Source: Arthrobacter terricola (GTDB lineage Bacteria; Actinomycetota; Actinomycetes; Actinomycetales; Micrococcaceae). From it: a stretch of 64,000 bases of DNA. The translations under genes were made by a program, and so were the position numbers. The notes beneath the pieces were generated by a model. That model was not told the origin of the DNA and made no database searches. It worked only from the letters and a program-made list of their open reading frames with translations. Below, one piece after another: positions 35,868-46,085 of this stretch; within the stretch, counting starts at the first letter, position 1; each line of letters opens with the position of its first letter. Location: positions 97,281 to 161,280 of the forward strand of contig NZ_SMRU01000010.1 of assembly GCF_004354015.1 (NCBI RefSeq), given 5' to 3'.

Positions 35868-37001
35868 CTAGAGGACGTCGGTATCGCCACTGGCCTTGAG
35901 CGCGTCCACCGCGCCCTTCACCCGTTGCGCATGTTCCTTGGTGGTCACGAGCAGCGCGTCCGGCGTGTCCACGATCACCACATCCTTGATGCCGATGAGC
36001 GCGATAACGCGCTTCGTGTCGGACACCACCACGCCGCTTGCGTTCTCGGTAAAGACGCGTGCGCCTTCGCCAAGGACCGTCACTTCGTCGACGTCGCCAG
36101 CACTGTTGAGGCGGCCGATCGCCGCGAAGTCTCCGACGTCGTCCCAACGGAAGGTTCCGGGCACGACGGCGACATCACCGGCCGCCGCGGCAGGCTCAGC
36201 CACGGCGTAGTCGATGGCGATCTTGGGCAGGGTGGGCCACACGCGCGCAGTGACCTCGTCGCGCTGCGGGGTGTCCCAGGCGTCCGCGATCTCCTGGAGG
36301 CCGGCGAACAGCGTGGGCTGGTTGGCCTCCAGATGCTTGAGCATGAGCGAAACCGGAGCCACGAACATGCCGGCGTTCCAGACGTAATCGCCGGTTTCGA
36401 GGTACTTCTTCGCAATGACTTCGCTCGGCTTTTCGACGAATTCGACCACTGAGTGCGCATTGGGCGCGGAGTCGATATTCAAGGAGTCGCCCGTGCGGAT
36501 GTAGCCGAAGCCTGTCGAAGGGTGCGTGGGCTTGATGCCGATCGTGACGATCTTTCCGGCTGCGGCGGTGTAGATGGCCTCACGGACGGTGTCTTGGAAG
36601 AGGTTGTCCGGGCTGATCACCTGGTCCGCGGCGAAGGAACCCATGATGGTATCGGGATTGCGGCGGTGCAGGATGGCGGCGGCCAGGCCGATCGCCGCGC
36701 CCGAATCCTTCGGCTCACTTTCGAGGACGAGCTCGTCTTCGCCGACCTCCGGCAACTGGCGGCACACGGCGGCACGGTGCGCGACGCCGGTAACAACAAG
36801 GACGCGGTTACCGGCGAGGGGCTCGAGGCGATCGAACGTGGCGCGCAAAAGCGTGCTTCCCGACCCCGTGAGGTCGTGCAGGAACTTGGGCGCAGCTGCA
36901 CGCGAGAGGGGCCACAGGCGCGTACCTACTCCACCCGCGGGAATGACGGCGTGGAAGTGGCGCAAGGGCGATGTAGGGCTTGCAGCATTGTCTGTACTCA
37001 C
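35868..37001 (-). CDS. manC: mannose-1-phosphate guanylyltransferase
   Basis: Nucleotidyltransferase of 377 aa making GDP-mannose from mannose-1-phosphate and GTP for cell-envelope glycans. The N-terminus HFHAVIPAGGVGTRLWPLSRAAAPKFL is the pyrophosphorylase signature with the activating Lys. Other blocks are VTGVAHRAAVC, ESEPKDSGAAIGLAA, GSFAADQVI, GFGYIRTGD and VVEFVEKPSE. It lacks the C-terminal cupin/isomerase domain, so it is the monofunctional type. The GTG at 37001 is preferred (TATTGT 6 nt upstream); the open frame runs 18 codons further upstream. Confidence 0.91.
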   Translation of the reverse strand: MSTDNAASPTSPLRHFHAVIPAGGVGTRLWPLSRAAAPKFLHDLTGSGSTLLRATFDRLEPLAGNRVLVVTGVAHRAAVCRQLPEVGEDELVLESEPKDSGAAIGLAAAILHRRNPDTIMGSFAADQVISPDNLFQDTVREAIYTAAAGKIVTIGIKPTHPSTGFGYIRTGDSLNIDSAPNAHSVVEFVEKPSEVIAKKYLETGDYVWNAGMFVAPVSLMLKHLEANQPTLFAGLQEIADAWDTPQRDEVTARVWPTLPKIAIDYAVAEPAAAAGDVAVVPGTFRWDDVGDFAAIGRLNSAGDVDEVTVLGEGARVFTENASGVVVSDTKRVIALIGIKDVVIVDTPDALLVTTKEHAQRVKGAVDALKASGDTDVL

Positions 37002-37013
37002 CGCAACACAATA
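37002..37013 (-). promoter_or_regulatory. predicted leaderless promoter of manC (-10 box)
   Basis: Minus-strand TATTGT is followed by 6 nt and the GTG start, with no ribosome site. Confidence 0.45.
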
Positions 37014-37122
37014 ACCGACGACGCCACAACTGCCGCTTTGTGGTCTTAGTCTCATCCGGCCCGCAAAAAGGCCGGAATTCAGCCAATTAGTGCCGAGCTC
37101 GTTACAAGAAGGAGCGGCTAAA

Positions 37123-37180
37123 TTGAATAAGCTGTGAGCGAAGCCTAGATTTAGGCTGAGCTACGAGTGCTCTCACAGCT
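37123..37180 (+). promoter_or_regulatory. sdhCDAB promoter region with nested inverted repeats
   Basis: TTGAAT (37123-37128), 17-nt spacer and TAGATT (37146-37151) form a good sigma-70-like promoter. AGCTGTGAG (37130-37138) has a perfect complement at 37172-37180, and AGCCTA/TAGGCT (42-47/52-57) embraces the -10. GAGC/GCTC can form a third stem. A further GCTGGC/GCCAGC hairpin with a CCCCCC loop follows (37178-37211). Confidence 0.55.
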
Positions 37181-37239
37181 GGCGTTCCCCCCGCATGGAT
37201 CCCGTGCCAGCGCCGCTGTGTTGCAGGAAGGTTTATTCA

Positions 37240-37620
37240 GTGCCGACAAAACCAGCTGGCACCTTGTACCGCGGCCGTGAAGGCATGTGGTCCTGGGTTG
37301 GACACCGCATTACCGGTGTAGTGATCTTTTTCTTCTTGTTGGTCCATGTGCTGGACACCTCATTGGTGCGTGTGTCCCCGGAGGCCTACACGGCCGTCAT
37401 CGGCGCCTACAAGAACCCCCTCATGGCCCTGGGCGAAACGGGCCTTGTCGCAGCAATCGTCTTCCACGCATTCAATGGCCTGCGCGTCATCGCCATCGAC
37501 TTCTGGAAGAAGGGTGCCAAGTACCAGCGCCAGATGCTGTGGACCGTCCTGGTGCTGTGGCTGATCGTCTTCGTCGCATTCGCCATCCGCCACCTGTCCC
37601 TCGCATTGGGAGGCCACTAA
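37240..37620 (+). CDS. sdhC: succinate dehydrogenase cytochrome b556 subunit
   Basis: Membrane anchor subunit of complex II, 126 aa, with three membrane segments. The motif GREGMWSWVGHRITGVVIFFFLLVHVLDTSLV contains the conserved Ser/Arg region near the quinone site and a haem-ligand-type His. GTG 37240 is chosen because AGGAAGG lies 8 nt upstream; earlier in-frame codons have no ribosome site. First gene of sdhCDAB; 3 nt separate it from sdhD. Confidence 0.93.
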   Translation: MPTKPAGTLYRGREGMWSWVGHRITGVVIFFFLLVHVLDTSLVRVSPEAYTAVIGAYKNPLMALGETGLVAAIVFHAFNGLRVIAIDFWKKGAKYQRQMLWTVLVLWLIVFVAFAIRHLSLALGGH

Positions 37621-37623
37621 TCC

Positions 37624-38103
37624 ATGACTACTGATATCCAGAGCCCGCGCAGCGGGAAAGTCGGCAGTGGAAAGATCGCTCCGAAGTACCGCCGCGGAGC
37701 CGGTTCCAAAGGCAACTTCGAGATGTTCGCATGGCTCTTCATGCGGCTCTCGGGCGTAGTCCTCGTCGTGCTGATCTTCGGCCACCTCTTCGTGAACCTC
37801 ATGGTCGGCGAAGGCATCCACGGCATCGACTTCGGCTTCGTCGCCGGCAAGTGGGCCGATCCGTTCTGGCAGTTCTGGGACCTGGCCATGCTGTGGCTCG
37901 CCATGCTGCACGGCACCAACGGCGTCCGCACCATCATCAACGACTACGCCGAAAAGGACGCCACCCGCTTCTGGCTCAAGGTAGTCCTCTACGCAGCGAC
38001 CGTGGTCATCGTCATCCTCGGCACCCTGGTGATCTTCACCTTCAACCCGTGCCCCGTCGCCAACGGCGTCCAGCTGCCCGGCGGCTTCTGCCCGGCCCCG
38101 TAG
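37624..38103 (+). CDS. sdhD: succinate dehydrogenase hydrophobic membrane anchor subunit
   Basis: Second complex II anchor, 159 aa, with three membrane segments (FMRLSGVVLVVLIFGHLFVNLM; AMLWLAMLHGTNGVRTIINDYA; VVLYAATVVIVILGTLVIFTF). The MRLSG and HGTNGVR motifs surround the haem/quinone region. The N-terminal 35 residues are basic and cytoplasmic. A 94-bp gap rich in G and C separates it from sdhA; AGAGAGAAAGAG just before sdhA supplies its ribosome site. Confidence 0.92.
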   Translation: MTTDIQSPRSGKVGSGKIAPKYRRGAGSKGNFEMFAWLFMRLSGVVLVVLIFGHLFVNLMVGEGIHGIDFGFVAGKWADPFWQFWDLAMLWLAMLHGTNGVRTIINDYAEKDATRFWLKVVLYAATVVIVILGTLVIFTFNPCPVANGVQLPGGFCPAP

Positions 38104-38197
38104 CGGCTCCGCAGCGCCCCCGGCCCTGGCCAACGGGGCGCAAACCCGCGGAGCAGGCTCCGCCGACCATCTGACTTAGAGAGAAAGAGCATCTGGT

Positions 38198-39997
38198 ATG
38201 CAGGTCCATAAGTACGACGTCGTTATTGTCGGTGCCGGCGGCGCCGGCATGCGCGCCGCGATCGAATCCGGTCAGCGCGCACGCACCGCAGTACTGACCA
38301 AGCTCTACCCCACCCGTTCCCACACCGGCGCAGCCCAGGGCGGCATGTGTGCAGCTTTGGCCAACGTCGAAGAGGACAACTGGGAGTGGCACACATTCGA
38401 CACCATCAAGGGTGGCGACTACCTCGTTGACCAGGACGCGGCCGAGGTCATGGCGAAGGAAGCCATCGACGCCGTGCTGGACCTGGAAAAAATGGGTCTG
38501 CCCTTCAACCGCACGCCCGAAGGCCGAATCGACCAGCGTCGTTTCGGTGGCCACACGCGTGACCACGGCAAGGCTCCGGTCCGCCGTGCCTGCTACGCGG
38601 CAGACCGCACGGGCCACATGATCCTGCAGACGCTGTACCAAAACTGCGTCAAGCACAACGTTGAGTTCTACAACGAGTACTACGTCCTGGACCTGCTGCT
38701 CGTCGAAGAGGACGCAGTGCGCGAAGACGGGACACCGTACAAGCAGAAGCGCGTTGCCGGGGTTGTTTCCTACGACCTCGCTTCCGGCGAACTGCACGTC
38801 TTCCAGGCCAAGTCCGTGGTCTTCGCTTCCGGCGGAGCGGGCAAGGTCTTCAAGACGACGTCCAACGCCCACACGCTGACAGGCGACGGCATGGGCATCG
38901 CGTTCCGCCGAGGCATCCCGCTGGAAGACATGGAGTTCTTCCAGTTCCACCCGACCGGCCTCGCGGGCCTGGGCATCCTCCTGACGGAAGGCGCGCGTGG
39001 CGAAGGTGCCATCCTGCGCAACTCGGAAGGTGAGCGCTTCATGGAGCGCTACGCCCCCACCATCAAGGACCTCGCTCCCCGTGACATCGTGGCCCGTGCC
39101 ATGGCCAACGAAGTCCGCGAAGGCCGTGGCTGCGGCCCGAACAAGGACTACGTCCTCCTGGACCTGACCCACCTGGAACCGGCCCACATCGAGGCCAAGC
39201 TTCCGGACATCACCGAGTTCGCCCGCACCTACCTTGGCGTGGAACCGTTCACGGAGCCCGTCCCGGTGTTCCCGACCGCGCACTACGCCATGGGCGGTAT
39301 CCCGACGAACATCGCTACTGAGGTCCTGCAGGACAACGACACGGTCGTCCCCGGCCTGTTCGCTGCAGGCGAGGTTGCATGCGTTTCGGTGCATGGCTCC
39401 AACCGCCTCGGCACCAACTCCCTCCTGGACATCAACGTCTTTGGAAAGCGCGCCGGCGTGGCTGCGGCGGAATACTCCAAGACGGCGGACTTCGTCGAAC
39501 TGCCGGAGGATCCCGAGGCCTTCACCCGTTCCATGCTGACCGGCCTGCTGGACGGCACCGGAACGGAACGCGTCGCCCAGATCCGCAAGGAACTGCAGGA
39601 CACCATGGACGCCAACATGCAGGTGTTCCGCACCAGGGAATCCCTGGAGCGGGTGCTCAACGACCTCGCTGATTTCGAAGCGCGCTACAGGAACGTGGCT
39701 GTCCAGGACAAGGGCAAGCGCTTCAACCTGGATCTGCTGGAAGCCGTGGAACTGGGCTTCCTCCTCGACATGGCCAAGGTCATGACGGTCGGTGCGCTGC
39801 ACCGCGAAGAGTCCCGCGGCGGCCACTACCGCGAGGACTTCCCGGACCGCGACGACGTCAAGTTCATGAAGCACTCCATGGCTTACAAGGACAACTCGGT
39901 CACCGCCGCATCGTCAGCCGAATCCGTAGCGGGCATCCGTCTCGAGACCAAGCCCGTCATCTTTACCCGTTACGAGCCAATGGAGCGTAAGTACTAA
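38198..39997 (+). CDS. sdhA: succinate dehydrogenase flavoprotein subunit
   Basis: Catalytic subunit of 599 aa with covalent FAD, oxidising succinate to fumarate. Motifs: [20 protein letters not shown] (FAD), [17 protein letters not shown] (His carrying FAD), [31 protein letters not shown], the catalytic [27 protein letters not shown] and [15 protein letters not shown]-terminal [15 protein letters not shown] is standard. Its stop shares one base with the sdhB start. Confidence 0.97.
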   Translation: MQVHKYDVVIVGAGGAGMRAAIESGQRARTAVLTKLYPTRSHTGAAQGGMCAALANVEEDNWEWHTFDTIKGGDYLVDQDAAEVMAKEAIDAVLDLEKMGLPFNRTPEGRIDQRRFGGHTRDHGKAPVRRACYAADRTGHMILQTLYQNCVKHNVEFYNEYYVLDLLLVEEDAVREDGTPYKQKRVAGVVSYDLASGELHVFQAKSVVFASGGAGKVFKTTSNAHTLTGDGMGIAFRRGIPLEDMEFFQFHPTGLAGLGILLTEGARGEGAILRNSEGERFMERYAPTIKDLAPRDIVARAMANEVREGRGCGPNKDYVLLDLTHLEPAHIEAKLPDITEFARTYLGVEPFTEPVPVFPTAHYAMGGIPTNIATEVLQDNDTVVPGLFAAGEVACVSVHGSNRLGTNSLLDINVFGKRAGVAAAEYSKTADFVELPEDPEAFTRSMLTGLLDGTGTERVAQIRKELQDTMDANMQVFRTRESLERVLNDLADFEARYRNVAVQDKGKRFNLDLLEAVELGFLLDMAKVMTVGALHREESRGGHYREDFPDRDDVKFMKHSMAYKDNSVTAASSAESVAGIRLETKPVIFTRYEPMERKY

Positions 39998-40779
39998 TGA
40001 CTGCCGAAATGGCTGAGCCGGCCTCAAAGATCGAGCTTCCTGCAGGCGTCGGCGGAGGCGGGGAAATCCCCACCTTCAACATCACCCTGCGCGTTCGCCG
40101 CTACAACCCGGAGATCTCCGAAGAGGCCGTCTGGCAAGACCACCAGCTGACCATGTACGGCACGGACCGCGTGCTGGACGCCCTGCACAAGGTCAAGTGG
40201 GAGATCGACGGTACGCTGTCCTTCCGCCGCTCTTGCGCCCACGGCGTGTGCGGCTCCGACGCAATGCGCATCAACGGCCGCAACCGCCTCGCCTGCAAAA
40301 CCCTGCTGAAGGACCTGGACACGTCCAAGCCCATCACTGTCGAACCGATCAAGGGCCTCCCCGTGGAGAAGGACCTGATCGTGGACATGGAACCGTTCTT
40401 CCAGTCCTTCCGCGAAGTCATGCCGTTCCTCATCAACAAGGGCCACGAGCCCACCAAGGAACGCCTGCAGTCCGTGGAGGACCGTGAGCGCTTCGACGAC
40501 ACTACCAAGTGCATCCTTTGCGCCGCGTGCACCTCGTCCTGCCCGGTTTTCTGGACGGATGGCCAGTACTTCGGCCCCGCCGCGATCGTGAACGCACACC
40601 GGTTTATCTTCGATTCACGTGACGACGCCGGCGATATGCGCCTGGAGATCCTCAACGACAAGGAAGGCGTGTGGCGCTGCCGCACCACCTTCAACTGCTC
40701 GGAGGCTTGCCCCCGCGGCATCCAGGTGACCCAGGCCATCGCCGAGGTCAAGCAGGCCATCCTGGCCCGCAAGATCTAG
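39997..40779 (+). CDS. sdhB: succinate dehydrogenase iron-sulfur subunit
   Basis: Electron-transfer subunit of 260 aa. [2Fe-2S] ligands lie in SCAHGVCGSDAMRINGRNRLAC, the [4Fe-4S] in CILCAACTSSCP, and the [3Fe-4S] set is completed by FNCSEACPRGI. It passes electrons from SdhA to quinone at SdhCD. ATG overlaps the sdhA stop (TAATG). A strong hairpin terminator follows. Confidence 0.97.
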   Translation: MTAEMAEPASKIELPAGVGGGGEIPTFNITLRVRRYNPEISEEAVWQDHQLTMYGTDRVLDALHKVKWEIDGTLSFRRSCAHGVCGSDAMRINGRNRLACKTLLKDLDTSKPITVEPIKGLPVEKDLIVDMEPFFQSFREVMPFLINKGHEPTKERLQSVEDRERFDDTTKCILCAACTSSCPVFWTDGQYFGPAAIVNAHRFIFDSRDDAGDMRLEILNDKEGVWRCRTTFNCSEACPRGIQVTQAIAEVKQAILARKI

Positions 40780-40797
40780 TCCCGGAATTTCAGAACA

Positions 40798-40836
40798 ACG
40801 ACGACGGCGCCCTCACCAAGGGGGCGCCGTCGTCGT
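40798..40836 (+). terminator. sdhCDAB terminator hairpin
   Basis: A perfect 15-bp stem (ACGACGACGGCGCCC and complement) with a 9-nt loop, 18 nt after the sdhB stop. No U tract; an 18-bp tandem repeat array begins on the next base. Confidence 0.78.
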
Positions 40837-40908
40837 GCGCGGTGGCAGGCAACCGTGCGGTGGTAGGCAACAGTGCGGTGGAAGGCAACAGTGCGGTGGA
40901 AGGCGAGT
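40837..40908 (+). repeat. four 18-bp tandem repeats upstream of the alpha/beta hydrolase
   Basis: Units follow GTGCGGTGGNAGGCAACN; copies 2-4 are nearly identical and copy 1 starts with GC. Each unit carries a purine-rich GGTGGAAGG resembling a ribosome site, and the last one supplies the site for the GTG at 40911. Confidence 0.9.
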
Positions 40909-40910
40909 AA

Positions 40911-41675
40911 GTGACCACATCCATGAAGGTGAGTTTCGAAGGCACCACGGGCGAAATGCTCTCCGGGATGCTGGACGTCCCTGACGGCCCCGTGCGCGGC
41001 TGGGGCGTCTTCTCCCACGGCTTCACGCTGGGGAAGGACAGTCCCGCTGCGTCTCGGATATGCAAAGGCCTGGCTTCGGAAGGAGTCGGGATGCTTCGAT
41101 TCGACAACGTCGGCCTGGGCGGCTCGGGCGGCGAATGGTCGCAGGGCTCGTTCAGCCACAAGGTGGCCGACACCGTCCGCGCTACCGAGTTCATGCGCGC
41201 CGAGGGACGCACGGTTTCCCTGCTCGTGGGGCATTCCTTCGGCGGAGCCGCCGTCCTCGCCGCGGCACGGAACATACCGGACCTTCGCGCAGTGGCAACG
41301 GTCGGTGCTCCTTTCTCCCCCAAACATGTGGAGCACGTCTTCGATTCCGCGATGGACAAGATCCTCAATGAAGGAAGCGCCGAGGTGGACCTTGGTGGCA
41401 AGCGTGTTGAGATCCGCCGCCACTTCGTGGAGGACCTCCAAAACGCCGACCTCAGCGATTGCATCCGTACCCTGCACAAGCCGCTCATGGTGCTCCACTC
41501 CCCCACGGACAACACTGTGGGGATCGAAAACGCCAGCACCATCTTCCAGACGGCCAGGCACCCCCGCAGCTTCGTTTCGATCGAGGGCAGCGACCACCTG
41601 TTGACCGGCAAAGGACAAGCCGCCCGGGTGGCCAGGATAATCTCGGCCTGGGCGGACCAATACCTGGGCAGCTAG
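40911..41675 (+). CDS. alpha/beta hydrolase
   Basis: Serine hydrolase-fold protein of 254 aa, substrate unknown. The nucleophile elbow is LLVGHSFGGAAVL (Ser near 107), the acid is in VLHSPTDNTVGIENA, and the His in IEGSDHLLTGKG. The N-terminal VFSHGFTLGKDSPAASRICKGLASEGVGMLRFDNVGLGGSGG is typical of the serine aminopeptidase-like hydrolases that in some species are fused to an OsmC domain; here OsmC is absent. GTG start; GGAAGG from the repeat array lies upstream. Its last 4 nt overlap the BrkB-family gene on the opposite strand. Confidence 0.85.
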   Translation: MTTSMKVSFEGTTGEMLSGMLDVPDGPVRGWGVFSHGFTLGKDSPAASRICKGLASEGVGMLRFDNVGLGGSGGEWSQGSFSHKVADTVRATEFMRAEGRTVSLLVGHSFGGAAVLAAARNIPDLRAVATVGAPFSPKHVEHVFDSAMDKILNEGSAEVDLGGKRVEIRRHFVEDLQNADLSDCIRTLHKPLMVLHSPTDNTVGIENASTIFQTARHPRSFVSIEGSDHLLTGKGQAARVARIISAWADQYLGS

Positions 41676-42880
41676 TGCGAGGTACCCAAACCGTCGGAAG
41701 TGTGCCGGCTCGTGAACGGCCGCGGCTGGACTGGCCGCGAGCCAAGGGTCTTGTGTTGCGTTGCGGCGGAGCGCTGATCCGCCTCGCGAACGGCTGACCA
41801 GGCCCCGGTGACCAGGTACACCTGGCTCACCAGGTTGAACCAGATCAGAAGTCCGATGATGATCGCGAATGACGCCAGGATGGGGTTCCGTCCGGCATTC
41901 GCCAGCAGTTGCGTGCTGAAAATCTGGAGGACGGTCGTTCCGATTCCCGCAAGCACTGTGCCTTCAATGAACGCCCGCCGCTCAAGCCTCAAGCGGCCGG
42001 CGAAACGGAACATGATGGCGGCCGTAGCCCAGTTCAGCACGAGCGGCACAGCGGTCCGGACCAGCCATGTGACGGGTTCGCCAACAGCGTCGGGCACGCC
42101 GAGGCGGTCGATGATCCATCCGGCAGCCGTGCCAAACACAAGGGACGCACCCGCGCTGCCGACGAGGGCGACGCCGAGCAGCAGGAGGGTACCGGCGTCG
42201 TAAGCCTTGGTGAGGATGGGGTTTTCCTGGACCGCGTCCAAGGCGAAAACTCCCCGCAGGCCTTCCCGGACGCCGGCAATCCAACCCAAGGCCGTAAATA
42301 CTGTGACAGCCGCGGCGATGACCGCGGTCCACCCCAGCCCCGAAGGGTTGAGCAACTCGTGGGGATCGACTAGCCCGGTGCCTCCGTCGACCTTCAGCAG
42401 GCCGGGAGCCACAGTGGCGACGCTGGAGACAATGGAGTCCACCAGTTTCGGTTCCCCGCTGAGGACCAGCCCGGTGATGGCAAATCCGGTGGTCAACAGG
42501 CCGGTGACGGAGAAGAACATCGTGAACCCGATGCCTGCGCTCATGAGCGGGCCGTGGCGCAGGTTATAGAGGTTGAAGGCGCGCATCGGCCTGAATGAGT
42601 TCAACCGGGCGAGGGCAAGGTTGATGTACGCGGGAAGCTTCGAACCGCCCTTGCCCGAGCGGCGCGCCTTGCCCCATTCGACCTGCCGTTGGATGAGCTG
42701 CAGCCTCAGCTGCGCACCATCAGTCGGCAGGGGTGGCTTCGCTGCTTGCCGAGGGTCGTTCCGCCGTGACTGATTGTGCTGTGTCTGATTGCCTTGTGTC
42801 TGATTGCCTTGTGTCTGATTGCCCTGTGTCGCCGCCAAAGTCCAGCTCTTCCCGTAGCTGCCAGATGCCATTGCTGTCAT
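41672..42880 (-). CDS. YihY/virulence factor BrkB family membrane protein
   Basis: Inner-membrane protein of 402 aa with about six membrane segments; biological role uncertain (formerly mis-called RNase BN). Family-like segments: NLYNLRHGPLMSAGIGFTMFFSVTGL, LGWIAGVREGLRGVF, RLERRAFIEGTVLAGIGTTVLQIF. Its N-terminal 30 residues are built on a QGNQT repeat and lie inside the end of the upstream 2H phosphoesterase gene (161-bp overlap in another frame). No good start occurs after the overlap before the conserved region, so the overlap is probably real, but the exact start is unsure. A basic Ser/Arg tail follows the last membrane segment. Confidence 0.82.
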   Translation of the reverse strand: MTAMASGSYGKSWTLAATQGNQTQGNQTQGNQTQHNQSRRNDPRQAAKPPLPTDGAQLRLQLIQRQVEWGKARRSGKGGSKLPAYINLALARLNSFRPMRAFNLYNLRHGPLMSAGIGFTMFFSVTGLLTTGFAITGLVLSGEPKLVDSIVSSVATVAPGLLKVDGGTGLVDPHELLNPSGLGWTAVIAAAVTVFTALGWIAGVREGLRGVFALDAVQENPILTKAYDAGTLLLLGVALVGSAGASLVFGTAAGWIIDRLGVPDAVGEPVTWLVRTAVPLVLNWATAAIMFRFAGRLRLERRAFIEGTVLAGIGTTVLQIFSTQLLANAGRNPILASFAIIIGLLIWFNLVSQVYLVTGAWSAVREADQRSAATQHKTLGSRPVQPRPFTSRHTSDGLGTSH

Positions 42881-43487
42881 GCTCGTAGAGTCCCATGCTA
42901 ACCACAGGGAAGGTTGCGGTGTAGTTCTTGAGGACCGTTTCGGCCTCGTCGAGGCTCTCGGGGGCGACGTCGTGCGCTACCGTCACGTGCGGATGGTATG
43001 GGAAGGGGAGCTCCCGTTCGAGTGGTCCGCTCTGCAGTTGTTCGTGCAGGCCGACGCACTCTTCGAAGCCGTCCTCGACGTTCAGGAACACCACCGGCGA
43101 GACGGGCCGGAAGGATCCCGTGCCGGAAATGGTGATGGTGAACGGCGCCTGGCGTCGGGCTATGTCACGGACGTGCTTCCGCGCGGCTTCCCAATCGCGG
43201 GCCGGAGTGGTGGTCACCAGCGTGATGTGCGCGGGGATGACCCCAGCCATGGGATCGCCGAAGGAAGCGCGCCACTCCTGCAGTTCCCGGGCTATTTCCG
43301 GCGGGAATCCGAGGATGATGCCCACGCACATGCTTTCGTCAGCGGCCTGCGCTGCGTTGCACGCCTGCGGGGTCCTGCCCGCAGTGGCTGGCTGGCTCTC
43401 GGCTCCGCCCCGGCGGGAATCAGGGGCCTGGCCGGCTCCCCTTGAACGGGAGCCGGCTTGGACGCTGAGCTTGCCGGCAGCGCACAT
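42720..43487 (-). CDS. 2'-5' RNA ligase-like (2H phosphoesterase) protein
   Basis: A 2H phosphoesterase family protein. The two HxT motifs are AHITLV and PHVTVAHD, with the ADxW-type spacing of the fold between them. Substrate unknown; relatives hydrolyse cyclic phosphodiesters in RNA metabolism. The first ~52 residues (to DES before MCVGIILGFPPEI) are low-complexity, so the true start may be ATG 43331; 43487 is given because it falls 3 nt after the trpS stop. The C-terminus has a repeated QSDTR unit encoded by a 15-bp minisatellite shared with the overlapping BrkB-family gene. Confidence 0.78.
   Translation of the reverse strand: MCAAGKLSVQAGSRSRGAGQAPDSRRGGAESQPATAGRTPQACNAAQAADESMCVGIILGFPPEIARELQEWRASFGDPMAGVIPAHITLVTTTPARDWEAARKHVRDIARRQAPFTITISGTGSFRPVSPVVFLNVEDGFEECVGLHEQLQSGPLERELPFPYHPHVTVAHDVAPESLDEAETVLKNYTATFPVVSMGLYEHDSNGIWQLREELDFGGDTGQSDTRQSDTRQSDTAQSVTAERPSASSEATPAD
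42767..42826 (-). repeat. four 15-bp tandem repeats inside overlapping genes
   Basis: Plus-strand units are TGTCTGATTGCCTTG with small variants. A unit of 15 bp keeps frame, so the same DNA codes QSDTR in the 2H phosphoesterase and QGNQT in the BrkB-family protein. Confidence 0.92.
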
Positions 43488-43490
43488 GCC

Positions 43491-45435
<1,945 letters not shown>

Positions 45436-45448
45436 CCCGCCTACTCTA
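45436..45448 (-). promoter_or_regulatory. predicted leaderless promoter of xthA (-10 box)
   Basis: Minus-strand TAGAGT followed by 7 nt and GTG. The box overlaps the stop codon of the upstream membrane-protein gene. Confidence 0.4.
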
Positions 45449-46018
45449 GTCGATGATGGTGCCCGAAACGGGCTCGTCGTTTCCGCCGGATGACTTGATC
45501 ATGTCCCGGGCGTTGCTGGCGGTGATGGCGATGGTCTCCAATGCACGGTTGATGGTGTCCTGGTCCGCGGAGTCCCCCTTGGCGCGTTCGTCTTCCACGA
45601 CGCGGATCTGGACCTGCACGATCTTGAACGAGTGGTCGAGTTTGAGGTCGCGGATTTCATCCGCTTCGCTGCGTTCGGCGACCACCCGCGTGCCGCCGTG
45701 GTCCACGCTCGACGACGACGGCGCCCGGCCGGTTGCCGCGTTGAACGCGTTCCTCGCTTCGTCGAGCTTCTCCCCCGCACGCTTGGCGGCTTTCTGGATG
45801 CTGAACACCACGAAGGTCGCGAGCGCAAGCCAGCCAAACGACACCACGGCAACGATCCAGCCAACGACGTCGTTCTTGTTCGCCGCAAAGATCACGGCGA
45901 CCAGGAATGCGATGAGCACTACAGTCATGCCCAGGCCGCCGATCCGGAAGCCTTTGAAAGGGCTCCTCGCGGAAGCCGACGAGTTGACAGATGACGTGGA
46001 GTCGCCGAGAGAGTGCAT
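45446..46018 (-). CDS. hypothetical membrane protein
   Basis: I do not recognise this 190-aa protein. It has a Ser-rich N-terminus, two membrane segments (GMTVVLIAFLVAVIFAA and VGWIVAVVSFGWLALATFVVFSI), and a charged cytoplasmic domain of about 115 residues with a long predicted helix (KAAKRAGEKLDEARNAFNAATG) and a second helical region with DLKLDHSFKIVQVQIRVVEDERAKGD. The ATG at 46018 is chosen as the first start that keeps the predicted topology. Upstream GAGAAT at 6 nt could be a leaderless -10. Position between xthA and an ABC exporter gives no clear clue. Confidence 0.75.
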   Translation of the reverse strand: MHSLGDSTSSVNSSASARSPFKGFRIGGLGMTVVLIAFLVAVIFAANKNDVVGWIVAVVSFGWLALATFVVFSIQKAAKRAGEKLDEARNAFNAATGRAPSSSSVDHGGTRVVAERSEADEIRDLKLDHSFKIVQVQIRVVEDERAKGDSADQDTINRALETIAITASNARDMIKSSGGNDEPVSGTIID

Positions 46019-46085
46019 GTACCCATTCTCGCAAACTCCCGGAGCCCGTCCCGACGCTTCCACCCCGGGCGAACAGCCGGTTGCG

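Noticed and set aside
37178..37211. 6C RNA
   Set aside because: A C-rich loop is present but only one such hairpin, whereas the 6C motif has two; it is treated as part of the sdhC leader.
38042..39874. 610-aa open frame opposite sdhA
   Set aside because: Antisense mirror of sdhA with no domain signature.
40671..40910. Short frame ending in repeats AVVGNSAVEGNS
   Set aside because: It runs out of phase through sdhB, across the terminator and into the repeat array; not a credible gene.
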